Positions 17,840-26,775 of a stretch of 64,000 nt of DNA are shown here, in pieces. Within the stretch, counting starts at the first letter, position 1; every line of letters starts with the position of its first letter. The notes under the pieces were generated by a model. That model saw nothing but the letters and a program-made list of their open reading frames with translations, made no database searches and was not told where the DNA came from. The stretch comes from Saprospiraceae bacterium. Lineage in GTDB: Bacteria; Bacteroidota; Bacteroidia; Chitinophagales; Saprospiraceae. The position numbers were made by a program, and so were the translations under genes. Location: assembly GCA_013214355.1 (NCBI GenBank), contig JABSSL010000017.1, forward strand, positions 34,377 through 98,376. Direction: 5' to 3'.

Positions 17840-17880
17840 TATTTTTGCGGGAAATCGGCAGAAAATAATTGATTTTCTGC
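17840..17880 (+). promoter_or_regulatory. Candidate pyk promoter and leader hairpin
   Basis: TATTTTTG (17840-17847) matches the TAnnTTTG -7 consensus. Just after it GCAGAAAAT (17858-17866) and ATTTTCTGC (17872-17880) form a perfect 9-bp inverted repeat at or just past the expected transcription start. A second match, TACCTTTG, lies at 17733-17740. Together they occupy the 472-bp acpP/pyk divergent gap. Confidence 0.45.
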
Positions 17881-17933
17881 TTGTTATGAATGAATTTCTA
17901 CTAGGAACTTAACCTGATTAAAAGCTTCGTATA

Positions 17934-19385
17934 ATGAAAATTGTAGATTGGCAAAATACCAAGATTGTTGCTACTGTCGGACCCGCCTCTAGCTCTTACG
18001 AAAACCTTCTTGAACTAGTAAAAGCGGGCGTTGATGTGTTTCGTTTGAATTTTTCTCACGGCTCTCATGAGGATCATAAGGAAGTAATCAACCGAATATG
18101 CTACATCAACGAGAAGTACAATCTGCACATCGGTATTTTAGCGGATCTACAGGGGCCTAAGCTGCGTGTCGGTAAGATTGAAAACAATGCATTGCCCATC
18201 AAAGAAGGTGATGTACTCACTTTCGTGAATGAGGAGTGCCTGGGTACGATGGAGAAGATTTACATGAGCTACCCACAATTTGCGCAGGATGTGAAGGTGG
18301 GCGAACGCGTTTTAGTTGATGATGGTAAGTTGGTATTGGAGGTGCTTGAAACGAACCTGGTAGATACCGTACGCCTTAAAGTATTGTTTGGCGGTGTTCT
18401 CTCCTCCAATAAGGGAGTGAACTTGCCGAATACAAAGATCTCTCTTCCGTGTATCACAGAAAAAGACGAAAAGGACCTCACCTTTATACTAACGCAGCCC
18501 GTTAATTGGATCGCCCTTTCATTTGTGCGCTCTCCAAAAGATATCAAAGATCTGGAAAGCAGAATTACAGCTGCTGGACATCCGGCTAAGACAATCTCCA
18601 AAATCGAAAAGCCAGAGGCGATTGAAAAGATCGACAAGATCATCAAGGCTTCAAATGGTATCATGGTGGCTCGTGGGGATCTCGGTATCGAAGTACCAAT
18701 GGAAAAGCTGCCTTCTATCCAGAAGGAAATCATCCGTAAATGTATCCAACGGGCACGACCTGTGATTGTGGCCACGCAGATGATGGACAGTATGATTACC
18801 AACCCTAGCCCTACCAGAGCAGAGATCACCGATGTGGCCAATGCGGTTTTGGATGGGGCTGATGCGGTTATGCTAAGTGGGGAAACCTCAGTGGGGAAAC
18901 ACCCCGTGAAGGTGGTACAGGCGATGAATAAGATTATTGACGAAACCGAGAAGCACTACTCTTTTGAAGGTAGAAGACCTACGCCTTCGGAAAAGTCTAG
19001 GACCTATTTGTCTGACGCGGTTTGTTTTAACGCAGCGCGGGTAGCGGAAGAAATCAAAGCCAAGGCTATTGTAGGTATGACCAGCTCTGGTTATACGGCC
19101 TTTAAAATTTCAAGCTTTCGTGCTAAGCCCGAAATATACATTTTCTCCGACCGTATGAATATGCTGGCTACCCTCAATTTGGTTTGGGGAGTACGTTGCT
19201 TCTACTACGATCGATTTACCACTACCGATGGCACTTTTAAGGATGTTACTGATATCTTGAAAAACTCTGGAAAGCTGGAAGTTGGCGATGTAATCGTGAA
19301 CACAGCTAGTATGCCGATCCATCAGAGACATCGTACCAATACTTTGAAAGTTACGATCGTAGATAAGGAGATGGGAGAGGAGTAG
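17934..19385 (+). CDS. pyk: Pyruvate kinase
   Basis: Last step of glycolysis: PEP + ADP to pyruvate + ATP. The 483-aa protein covers the TIM barrel, B domain and allosteric C domain. Visible motifs are TKIVATVGPASSS near the N-terminus, FRLNFSHG, ISKIEKPEAIEKID with the catalytic Lys, GIMVARGDLGIEVP for Mg/K binding, and MLSGETSVGKHP. The C domain is complete, ending in a basic/acidic tail. It is divergently transcribed from acpP, an arrangement I know from other Bacteroidota. Confidence 0.97.
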   Translation: MKIVDWQNTKIVATVGPASSSYENLLELVKAGVDVFRLNFSHGSHEDHKEVINRICYINEKYNLHIGILADLQGPKLRVGKIENNALPIKEGDVLTFVNEECLGTMEKIYMSYPQFAQDVKVGERVLVDDGKLVLEVLETNLVDTVRLKVLFGGVLSSNKGVNLPNTKISLPCITEKDEKDLTFILTQPVNWIALSFVRSPKDIKDLESRITAAGHPAKTISKIEKPEAIEKIDKIIKASNGIMVARGDLGIEVPMEKLPSIQKEIIRKCIQRARPVIVATQMMDSMITNPSPTRAEITDVANAVLDGADAVMLSGETSVGKHPVKVVQAMNKIIDETEKHYSFEGRRPTPSEKSRTYLSDAVCFNAARVAEEIKAKAIVGMTSSGYTAFKISSFRAKPEIYIFSDRMNMLATLNLVWGVRCFYYDRFTTTDGTFKDVTDILKNSGKLEVGDVIVNTASMPIHQRHRTNTLKVTIVDKEMGEE

Positions 19386-19522
19386 AAAAGCAATCTTTTA
19401 CCTGCAAGTACGTTATATCATAGCGGCTGGGAGCCATTGTAAACAAAGAGTTGAATATCAGGAATAAAGTTCCGACTTTTGTGTTTTGATGGCTCGACTG
19501 AAGTATTAAACTATTGACCGTT

Positions 19523-21229
19523 ATGAGTAGTTGTGGTAAAACCCCGGTGATAAGCTTTTTTCTCGTACTGCTAAGTTTGCCGATTCTGGCGCAGAGAGTA
19601 TCAGAACAAGAGATTGGAATTCAGAAGTTATTTATTGAAGCTAGTGGCGAACGCCTGCTAGGTAACTTTGATAAGGCGATCCCCCTGTTTGAGGAAGTAC
19701 TTAAGAAAGATAAGTCCAATCACGCGGCAGCCTACGAGTTGGCCCGCATCTATATGGCTACCAATAAGGATAACGAGGCCGTTAAGTCCTTGAAAAAAGC
19801 CATCTCCAACGCACCGGATAATGTCTGGTACCAACAATTTCTAGCCGATGTTTATGAAAAGACTGGGCAATTTGAGGAGGCAGCGGAGCTTTATGAGCAA
19901 TTGGTGAAAGTGTACCCCAGCAATGACGCTTACTACTTCAAGTGGGCCTTTTATTTGGTAAAGGATAATGAAATTGATAAAGCCATTAAAGCTTATGATG
20001 CCCTAGAGAAGCAAAAGGGAATCAATGAAGAAACCATCCGCCGGAAACATGCCCTGTATCTGGGTAGTGGGGAAAACAAAAAAGCGGGGAAAGAATTGCA
20101 GAAGTTGGTCAACGCATTTCCTCAAAAGGTTTCCTACCGCATTCTACTAGCTAACTTTTACGATCAAATCGGGGATCGAAAGAATGCTGAAGCGACCTAC
20201 CGCGATGTATTGAAAATTGATGCAAATAATGCAAAAGCAAAGTTGGCGCTATCTGGAAGCTCCGGGAACAGTCGTGAAGGACAATATATTGAAAGCCTTA
20301 AGCCGATCTTTTCTCAGGCCGATGTGAATATTGACCTAAAATTAGGAAAACTGTTTCCGTTGATTAATAAGGTGGCTAATGATAACGATAAGGCATTGGC
20401 AGATCAATTGATTCAATTAACGGACATCCTAGAAGAGGTACATCCCGGGGACGCCAAGGGTTTTGCCGCGGCAGGAGATATCCTTTATCATACCGATCGC
20501 GCTGATCGGGCGCTACCCAAGTACCTAAAGACTCTAGAATTAGACGAGACTGTTTTCGCGGTTTGGGAGAATGTAATGTACATTCATTTTGAGAATCAGG
20601 ACTTCGAAGCCTTACAGAAGGTATCCGAAGAGGTAATGGATATCTTTCCCAATAAGGCAATTATCTATTACCTAAATGGACTTTCCTTAGTCCAAATCGG
20701 AGAAACCGAGGATGCTGTAGATATCTTGGATCAAGCGCTATTGATGGCAGGACAGGACGGCAAACTTAAATTTGATATCCTCAACCAAATTGGCGAGGCT
20801 TATAATGCTGAAGGCAATTATTCAGATGCGGATCAGTCTTTTACGGAGGCGTTGGCATTGAACGAGAAATCTGCCATGACCTATATGCGTTATGCTAAGG
20901 CAGTAGCCGAGAGAGAAGGTCAAGGAGAGCGAGCAAAGTCGCTAGCTAAGAAGGGCCTGGACTTGGCTCCGAAGATCTCCATCGTACAGGCGGAATATGG
21001 TAGAGTATTCTATGTACTAAAAGATTATACCGCAGCGCAAAAATGGTTGGATAAAGCGATCGGAGGTAAAGGGGGAGAGGATTCCAAAGTATTGGAATAT
21101 TATGGTGATCTGCTATTCCAACAAGGAGATGCGGAACAAGCCATTTCCTTTTGGACTAAGGCACAAGAGAAAGGAAATCGTTCTGCCTTGTTAGAGCGCA
21201 AGATCGCACAGAAGAAACTCTTGAAATAA
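19523..21229 (+). CDS. Secreted/periplasmic TPR protein
   Basis: I prefer the ATG at 19523 over the TTG three codons earlier (568 aa), because the signal peptide then starts normally (SFFLVLLSLPILAQ, cleavage near AQ). The mature part is almost wholly tetratricopeptide repeats, for example DNEAVKSLKKAISNAPDN and RALPKYLKTLELDE. They probably form a scaffold in the periplasm or on a membrane. The gene is 4 bp before the DUF4292 lipoprotein gene and then an EnvC-like gene, a conserved Bacteroidota trio with a presumed role in the cell envelope. Confidence 0.85.
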   Translation: MSSCGKTPVISFFLVLLSLPILAQRVSEQEIGIQKLFIEASGERLLGNFDKAIPLFEEVLKKDKSNHAAAYELARIYMATNKDNEAVKSLKKAISNAPDNVWYQQFLADVYEKTGQFEEAAELYEQLVKVYPSNDAYYFKWAFYLVKDNEIDKAIKAYDALEKQKGINEETIRRKHALYLGSGENKKAGKELQKLVNAFPQKVSYRILLANFYDQIGDRKNAEATYRDVLKIDANNAKAKLALSGSSGNSREGQYIESLKPIFSQADVNIDLKLGKLFPLINKVANDNDKALADQLIQLTDILEEVHPGDAKGFAAAGDILYHTDRADRALPKYLKTLELDETVFAVWENVMYIHFENQDFEALQKVSEEVMDIFPNKAIIYYLNGLSLVQIGETEDAVDILDQALLMAGQDGKLKFDILNQIGEAYNAEGNYSDADQSFTEALALNEKSAMTYMRYAKAVAEREGQGERAKSLAKKGLDLAPKISIVQAEYGRVFYVLKDYTAAQKWLDKAIGGKGGEDSKVLEYYGDLLFQQGDAEQAISFWTKAQEKGNRSALLERKIAQKKLLK

Positions 21230-21233
21230 CCTT

Positions 21234-22022
21234 ATGATATACGCTTTGAAAAGTACCCCCCAAATATCCAAATTCCTATTGCTCGCCATCCTACTGATAG
21301 CTTCTTCCTGTAAGAGTATCAGAAAGATCACCAATGCGAAACCAGATGAGTTAAGTCCAGCTAAGGTTCAACAGCGGATGATCCGCAACCAGGTACAGGC
21401 AGAATGGTTGACAGGGAAGGCAAAAATTGGCTTTGAAGGCCTAGGTCAAAAGATGGGAGCAACCTCAACCATTAAATTACGTAAGGATAGTGTATTGTGG
21501 ATGAACGTAAAGAAATTGGGGTTTGAAGTAGCAAGAGTCAAGGTGACTCAGGATTCCGTCTTCATGCTAAATCGCCTAAGAAACCAATATATGGCAGAGG
21601 ATCTGGACTACCTGCAGCGAACCTACAATCTTCCAGCCGACTTCAATTCCTTACAATCGCTGATTTTGGGTAATCCCATTTTTTATGTGAACCGCAATTT
21701 GAAACTGGAAAATACGCCAGATGCCTATCACCTGTTTGCCAGCGAAGGAAGTAAGGTAAATGACTTCTGGTTGACTCCTGATAGTTTCTTGTTGAACAAG
21801 ATGAGCTTTGAGGATAAATCCAGTCGGAGAAGCTTGGCCTTCTTATTGCAGGAATATGCAGAAACCTCAGATAATCAGAATTTTTCGTATCTTCGTAATG
21901 TCGATTTAAATAGTCAAGAGACCGGAGAAGTCAGCATCGAAATCTCTTTTTCTAAGGTGGTTTTGAACGAACCCACGGCCTTTAGATTTGACATTCCCAA
22001 GAGATACACGCGTGTAGATTAA
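21234..22022 (+). CDS. DUF4292 family lipoprotein
   Basis: 262 aa. The signal peptide ends in a lipobox ASSC (Cys26), so the protein should be lipidated. The body fits DUF4292, a LolB/LppX-like half-barrel family of Bacteroidota: AEWLTGKAKIGFEGLGQK, then TIKLRKDSVLWMNVKKLGFEVAR (core shown by its W-M-N-V-K). Such folds may carry a lipid, but the substrate is unknown. Four bp separate it from the TPR gene and four from the EnvC-like gene, so one operon is likely. Confidence 0.85.
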   Translation: MIYALKSTPQISKFLLLAILLIASSCKSIRKITNAKPDELSPAKVQQRMIRNQVQAEWLTGKAKIGFEGLGQKMGATSTIKLRKDSVLWMNVKKLGFEVARVKVTQDSVFMLNRLRNQYMAEDLDYLQRTYNLPADFNSLQSLILGNPIFYVNRNLKLENTPDAYHLFASEGSKVNDFWLTPDSFLLNKMSFEDKSSRRSLAFLLQEYAETSDNQNFSYLRNVDLNSQETGEVSIEISFSKVVLNEPTAFRFDIPKRYTRVD

Positions 22023-22026
22023 GCTA

Positions 22027-23256
22027 ATGGGCAAATACCTAATCACAGTCATACTACTTTTTTACATTCCCCTATCGATTTTCGGACAGGACCGCAAGGT
22101 GCTCGAAGAACAACGGAAGCAGCTTATTCAAGAAATTGAACAAACCTCAACGCTACTTGCCTCTGCCAAAAAAGACAAAGCTGCTGCGCTAGATCGATTC
22201 TTTGTTTTACAACGGCAAATCAAGAAAAGACAACAACTCATTAATACCCTCAAAGAAGAATTGGTGCTTACCGATGCCAGTATTCTGCGAGTAGATGAAG
22301 TCATTACCTTTCTGAGTAACGATATTGATCGCTTGAAGAAAGAGTACAGTCAAATGCTACAGATTGCCTACCGGCACAGAAAGTCTCAGAGTTTTCTCGT
22401 ATTTCTTTTCTCGGCACGGAACTTTAATGACGCCTATCGGCGTTGGCAGTATATCCGTCAATATGATCGTTACCGAAAACGACAAGCGGAAGTCATCATT
22501 GCTACACAGGAAAGCCTGCGCGATCGTGCGTCGACCTTGGTAGCCAGAAAGGAAGAAAAACAGAAACTCTTGGCCTCTAGCGTTCAACAGCAATCTTTGT
22601 TGAGCCGGGAGTTAAAAGAAAAAGATGAAATACTTAGTTCCTTAAAGGAGAATGAGGCTCAGCTCTCCGGCGTACTGAAGAAACAACAGGCAGCTCACCA
22701 GAAGCTTAATGACGCGATTGAAGAGATTATCGTCGCTGAAATGGCCAAACGTCGCAAAGCGGCGAGAAGCAGTGAGGCACTAACAAAGCGGAAGGAAGAA
22801 GCTAAAGAAGTTGTTGGAGGGAAGGCCGTAGCTAGTAATCTAGTAGCTAACTTCAGAAAAAACAAAGGCCGTCTGCCCTGGCCTGTACAAGAGGGCATTA
22901 TCACCAAAAATTTCGGAACCCAACCTCACCCTACACTTAAGGGGATTCAAATTAGTAACAATGGTATAGATATAGAAACAAACAAAGAGGCAACGGTCTA
23001 TGCTATATTTGATGGTGAGGTAGTGGGAGTTCAGTTCATTCCCGGGTACAAAACTACCGTCATCTTACAACATGGACAGTATTATTCTGTTTACTCTAAT
23101 CTAGAGGATACCTTTGTGAAAAGAGGAGAACAGATTAGCGCCAGCCAGCGCATTGGTAAGGTAGGTCGGGATAAACCAGAGCTACATTTTGAAATTTGGA
23201 GAGAAAAACAAAGACTCAATCCTGTACATTGGGTCAATAAAAGTAAAAGAGGCTAG
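22027..23256 (+). CDS. EnvC-like murein hydrolase activator (degenerate M23/LytM domain)
   Basis: 409 aa. A signal peptide (about 1-20) is followed by a long coiled coil (about 22-260, rich in Lys/Glu/Gln heptads) and a C-terminal LytM/M23 domain (about 285-405). In active M23 enzymes zinc is held by an H-x3-D motif and an H-x-H. Here the first site reads QISNNGIDIET, without the His, and the second ends in LHFEIW with only one His. So it most likely activates amidases during cell division rather than cutting peptidoglycan, as EnvC/NlpD do. It is the last gene of the TPR-DUF4292 run and 6 bp before hflX. Confidence 0.85.
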   Translation: MGKYLITVILLFYIPLSIFGQDRKVLEEQRKQLIQEIEQTSTLLASAKKDKAAALDRFFVLQRQIKKRQQLINTLKEELVLTDASILRVDEVITFLSNDIDRLKKEYSQMLQIAYRHRKSQSFLVFLFSARNFNDAYRRWQYIRQYDRYRKRQAEVIIATQESLRDRASTLVARKEEKQKLLASSVQQQSLLSRELKEKDEILSSLKENEAQLSGVLKKQQAAHQKLNDAIEEIIVAEMAKRRKAARSSEALTKRKEEAKEVVGGKAVASNLVANFRKNKGRLPWPVQEGIITKNFGTQPHPTLKGIQISNNGIDIETNKEATVYAIFDGEVVGVQFIPGYKTTVILQHGQYYSVYSNLEDTFVKRGEQISASQRIGKVGRDKPELHFEIWREKQRLNPVHWVNKSKRG

Positions 23257-23262
23257 TTTTCT

Positions 23263-24477
23263 ATGGGAAACGAATGGAATTTAGGCGAAAAGCAAAAGTT
23301 AGGGCTAAAGAAGAATACGGAATATGCCATCCTGATAGGACTTGTAACCAGAGACCAATCCGAAACACAAGTCCAAGAATATCTTGATGAATTGGAGTTT
23401 TTAGCTGAGACGGCAGGTGCAAAAACGCTAAAGCGATTTGTGCAGAAACTGCCCCACCCTGATAGTAAGACCTTTATTGGTAAAGGAAAATTAGAAGAGG
23501 TCAGCGAGTATATCGAACGTCATGAAGAGATTAATATGGTCATCTTTGATGATGATCTTTCAGGTAAGCAAAATAGTATTCTCGAAGAAAAGCTAAAGGT
23601 TAAGATCATCGATCGAAGTAGCTTGATCTTGGATATCTTTGCGAGCCGTGCACAAACGGCACAGGCTAAAACACAGGTTGAGCTGGCGCAATTGCAGTAC
23701 ATGCTACCTCGATTGCGCGGTCTCTGGACTCACTTGGAAAGGCAGCGAGGGGGTATTGGTATGAGAGGTCCTGGGGAGAAGGAAATTGAGACTGACCGAC
23801 GTATTGTTCGGGATCAAATTTCCAAGCTTAAAACCAAGCTAGAGAAGATTGATCGGCAAAACATGACCCAAAGGAAAACGCGGGGTCAAATGATCAGAGT
23901 GGCTTTGGTGGGCTATACCAACGTGGGTAAATCAACCTTGATGAATACCCTGAGTAAATCGGAAGTTTTTGCAGAAAATAAGTTATTTGCAACCCTAGAC
24001 ACGACTGTCCGTAAAGTCGTATTTGGGGCTATGCCTTTTCTACTGTCAGATACTGTGGGATTTATCCGGAAATTGCCCCACCATTTGGTAGAGAGCTTTA
24101 AGTCTACCCTGGATGAAGTGCGAGAAAGTGATTTGTTGGTTCATGTGGTTGATATTGCACATCCTCAGCATGAGGATCATGTCCGTACTGTTAATCAGAC
24201 TTTGAAAGATCTCAATGTGTTGGAAAAGCCAACGTTGATGGTCTTTAATAAAATAGACAAGTATAGAGATCTGTACTTTGACCCGCTTCTGGATGAAGAA
24301 GGCAAGCAAGAAGTGGAACAAGGACTAAAGCAGGGATTAAGCAACCAGTTTGGCGAAAATAATGTTTTTATTTCCGCATTGACGAAAGAGAATATGAGTG
24401 AACTCCGTGCCAAACTGACGGAAGCCATACAAGAGCAATACCACGTTCGATACCCTTACCAAGCTAAGTATTGGTAA
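23263..24477 (+). CDS. hflX: HflX-family ribosome-associated GTPase
   Basis: 404 aa. The N-terminal domain (about 30-200) includes GKGKLEEVSEYI and the GPGEKEIETDRR motif typical of HflX. The G domain has G1 GYTNVGKSTL (217-226), G3 DTVGFIRKLPH and G4 NKID. HflX splits or rescues stalled 70S ribosomes in stress. Six bp separate it from the EnvC-like gene, so it may share that transcript. All GTPase motifs are intact. Confidence 0.95.
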   Translation: MGNEWNLGEKQKLGLKKNTEYAILIGLVTRDQSETQVQEYLDELEFLAETAGAKTLKRFVQKLPHPDSKTFIGKGKLEEVSEYIERHEEINMVIFDDDLSGKQNSILEEKLKVKIIDRSSLILDIFASRAQTAQAKTQVELAQLQYMLPRLRGLWTHLERQRGGIGMRGPGEKEIETDRRIVRDQISKLKTKLEKIDRQNMTQRKTRGQMIRVALVGYTNVGKSTLMNTLSKSEVFAENKLFATLDTTVRKVVFGAMPFLLSDTVGFIRKLPHHLVESFKSTLDEVRESDLLVHVVDIAHPQHEDHVRTVNQTLKDLNVLEKPTLMVFNKIDKYRDLYFDPLLDEEGKQEVEQGLKQGLSNQFGENNVFISALTKENMSELRAKLTEAIQEQYHVRYPYQAKYW

Positions 24478-24516
24478 GTAATAAAGTAAGAGGTATCGAA
24501 AAGATAATGACTACAC

Positions 24517-25623
24517 ATGAATCCGATTTTAGAGAAGTACGCCGACTTATTAGTACACTATTGCCTTGAGGTTCAAGAAGGAGAACGCCTGTACATCCGC
24601 AGTACCCAATTGGCAGAGCCACTGGTGCGAGAGGTATTTCGCCTAGCGGTTCGAGCTGGGGCCATTGTGGAAGTGGATATGGATTTTCGAGAAAAGTACA
24701 GGATGTTCCTCAAAGAGGCCCAAACAGAGAAACAATTAAGTTATGTATCTACCCTCTATAAAGAGGCGATGCAGCACTTTGATGCTTACCTATATATTCG
24801 GGCTCCCTATAACCTGCGGGAAGACCAGGATGTTGATTCCAATAAGGCTAAGATCCGACAGGAGGCTCACCAACCTTATTCACAGCTATATTTTGAACGA
24901 ACGGCGACCAGAGATTTAAAGCGAAATCTCTGCCAGTTTCCTACACTAGCCAGTGCGCAGAATGCGGGTATGGCTTTAGAGGAGTATGAAAGTTTCGTTT
25001 ATGGAGCTTGTCGCTTGTTTGATGAAGACCCTAAACAAAGCTGGCTCAATGTTCGTAAAGAACAACAACAGATCGTAGATCTGCTGAATAGTACAGAGCA
25101 AGTGCGTTACGTTGGGGAAGACTTTGATATTAGCTTTTCTACTAAGGGTAGGACTTGGATTAATTCTGATGGGCAAACCAATATGCCTTCTGGTGAGGTT
25201 TACACCTCTCCGGTAGAAGATTCAGTGAATGGGGTGGTTCGATTTTCATTCCCAGGCATCTACATGGGACACGAGGTAGAGAATGTAAGCCTGTGGGTAA
25301 AGGATGGATACATTGAGAAATGGGAGGCGAGTAGAGGGCAAGCTTTCTTGGACAAGATCTTTGCATTGGAGGGCACTAGACGATTTGGAGAAGCAGCAAT
25401 CGGAACCAACTACAATATTGATCGACTGACTAAAAATATCCTCTTCGATGAGAAGATCGGAGGGAGTGTACATATGGCTATCGGACAATCCTACTTGCAA
25501 GCAGGTGGGCAGAATAAATCCTCTGTTCACTGGGACATGATAACGAATATGAGAAATGGTGGAATTATTTACGCAGATGATGAAAAAATCTACGAAAATG
25601 GGCATTTTCTATTCCTAGAATAG
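24517..25623 (+). CDS. M29 family aminopeptidase (AmpS/AmpT type)
   Basis: 368-aa metallo-aminopeptidase, slightly shorter than the ~410 aa of the Thermus enzymes. The metal-site residues of clan MQ can be followed in order: Glu in GEVYTSP, Glu in GEAAIGTN, His in GSVHMAIG with the nearby Tyr in QSYL, then His and Asp in VHWDM. The N-terminus (NPILEKYADLLVHYCLEVQEGE) is typical. It probably removes N-terminal residues from peptides in the cytoplasm. The gene is 39 bp after hflX. Confidence 0.9.
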   Translation: MNPILEKYADLLVHYCLEVQEGERLYIRSTQLAEPLVREVFRLAVRAGAIVEVDMDFREKYRMFLKEAQTEKQLSYVSTLYKEAMQHFDAYLYIRAPYNLREDQDVDSNKAKIRQEAHQPYSQLYFERTATRDLKRNLCQFPTLASAQNAGMALEEYESFVYGACRLFDEDPKQSWLNVRKEQQQIVDLLNSTEQVRYVGEDFDISFSTKGRTWINSDGQTNMPSGEVYTSPVEDSVNGVVRFSFPGIYMGHEVENVSLWVKDGYIEKWEASRGQAFLDKIFALEGTRRFGEAAIGTNYNIDRLTKNILFDEKIGGSVHMAIGQSYLQAGGQNKSSVHWDMITNMRNGGIIYADDEKIYENGHFLFLE

Positions 25624-25798
25624 GATCAATAACCAGCTATTAAACCTCGACTATCAAGCGTTTGAGATTAGCCGAACCCCCCTATTTTTGTTGGTATTAA
25701 ATTTTTCGGGTATAGATAATTATTATAACTTGCGTTTAGAAACACTATACTGAAAACAGGTTAACCACATTAATTAAATCAAACTACATCCTTAAACC

Positions 25799-26530
25799 GT
25801 GAACACAAACGTAGCATTTTTAGAATTAAAGTATGGCAACATTTACGGCGGTTACCCCAATTTTTACGCGATCAGTGAAATTGCATTATTAGTCTTCGAA
25901 AACGGCTCTAACAAGATCTTTCTAGAAAGTTGGAACAATCAAGCCAACATTGACATTGTTAGCGTTTTTTCAAAGGTTGATGAATTGGGCCACACAGTCG
26001 GCCGTGGAAGGGAGGTCATCAATCTACGGTCTCGTCGCCGTAAAAACTATGATGAAGAATTTCGGATGGATGAAAGAGGTTTGCGTTTCGCTTTCCAGCA
26101 GCTTCGTCCTACCAAAATGCAAATCAAGAACTTTTTACTAAAGAACTTGAGAAAGTACCGTTTCCGCGATATCATCGTATTTGATGGTCGCCGCGACGTA
26201 TTCCTTTGTGAGCGCTCTGGCGTAAACTTCGAGCGGTACAATATCATAGACATCCAGAAAGACCTCAACAAGGAGACGGATTATTTATTCTCCTTGAACA
26301 AGCTTTCTGTCGTAATCAATTTTGACTACGATATGAGCTACCTACGATCTAACAACCTAGAGTACTGGTTGCACCCCATCGCTGCTCGTCAGATCATGCC
26401 TAAGTCGGCTTGTTTTGATGCTGCTAGATTGATGATGGTATACAATGAGTACACGCAGCATCATGATGATTTCTTGATGAAGGCGGCCCTGGTGTTGAAT
26501 AAGATTCAGAGTAGGGAAACTCCAGGCTAG
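25799..26530 (+). CDS. Unrecognised protein, possible degenerate RNase H-fold exonuclease
   Basis: 243 aa from a GTG start; no family recognised with confidence. The first segment (AFLELKYGN, then ISEIALLVFENG) is spaced like the first two strands of DEDD exonucleases, and a late segment (FDAARLMMVYNEYTQHHDD) resembles the 'H..DA' helix. However, the leading catalytic Asp-x-Glu is not intact, so an active nuclease is doubtful. A very basic patch at residues 77-84 (LRSRRRKN) could bind nucleic acid. No signal peptide or membrane segment. It has its own 175-bp upstream region and a strong terminator follows. Confidence 0.5.
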   Translation: MNTNVAFLELKYGNIYGGYPNFYAISEIALLVFENGSNKIFLESWNNQANIDIVSVFSKVDELGHTVGRGREVINLRSRRRKNYDEEFRMDERGLRFAFQQLRPTKMQIKNFLLKNLRKYRFRDIIVFDGRRDVFLCERSGVNFERYNIIDIQKDLNKETDYLFSLNKLSVVINFDYDMSYLRSNNLEYWLHPIAARQIMPKSACFDAARLMMVYNEYTQHHDDFLMKAALVLNKIQSRETPG

Positions 26531-26564
26531 GTCTTTTTCCGATATATTTTGCCAAATACCAATG

Positions 26565-26592
26565 GCCCATAGTCAATGCCTAGACTATGGGC
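26565..26592. terminator. Bidirectional-type terminator hairpin
   Basis: GCCCATAGTC (26565-26574) pairs perfectly with GACTATGGGC (26583-26592), with an 8-nt loop. It lies between convergent genes (stops at 26530 and 26776). The rest of the 245-bp gap has no other visible feature. Confidence 0.65.
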
Positions 26593-26775
26593 TATCGGTT
26601 ATTATTGCCAGACCGTTAGGAAACGTGTTGTCAAGTTTTTCTTCGTACAGCATCCAACAATGTGCTACCGAAATATGCCGCTCAGTTTAGATAATTGGAG
26701 TACGTTTTAGGTATTGGAAATCCAATACAAGACATAGCAAGCGAGTATCCTGTATGAGTGTTGATCTGAAGCCTT

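Noticed and set aside
22951..23220. Reading the EnvC-like protein as an active M23 endopeptidase
   Set aside because: The H-x3-D motif is missing and only part of the second metal site remains.
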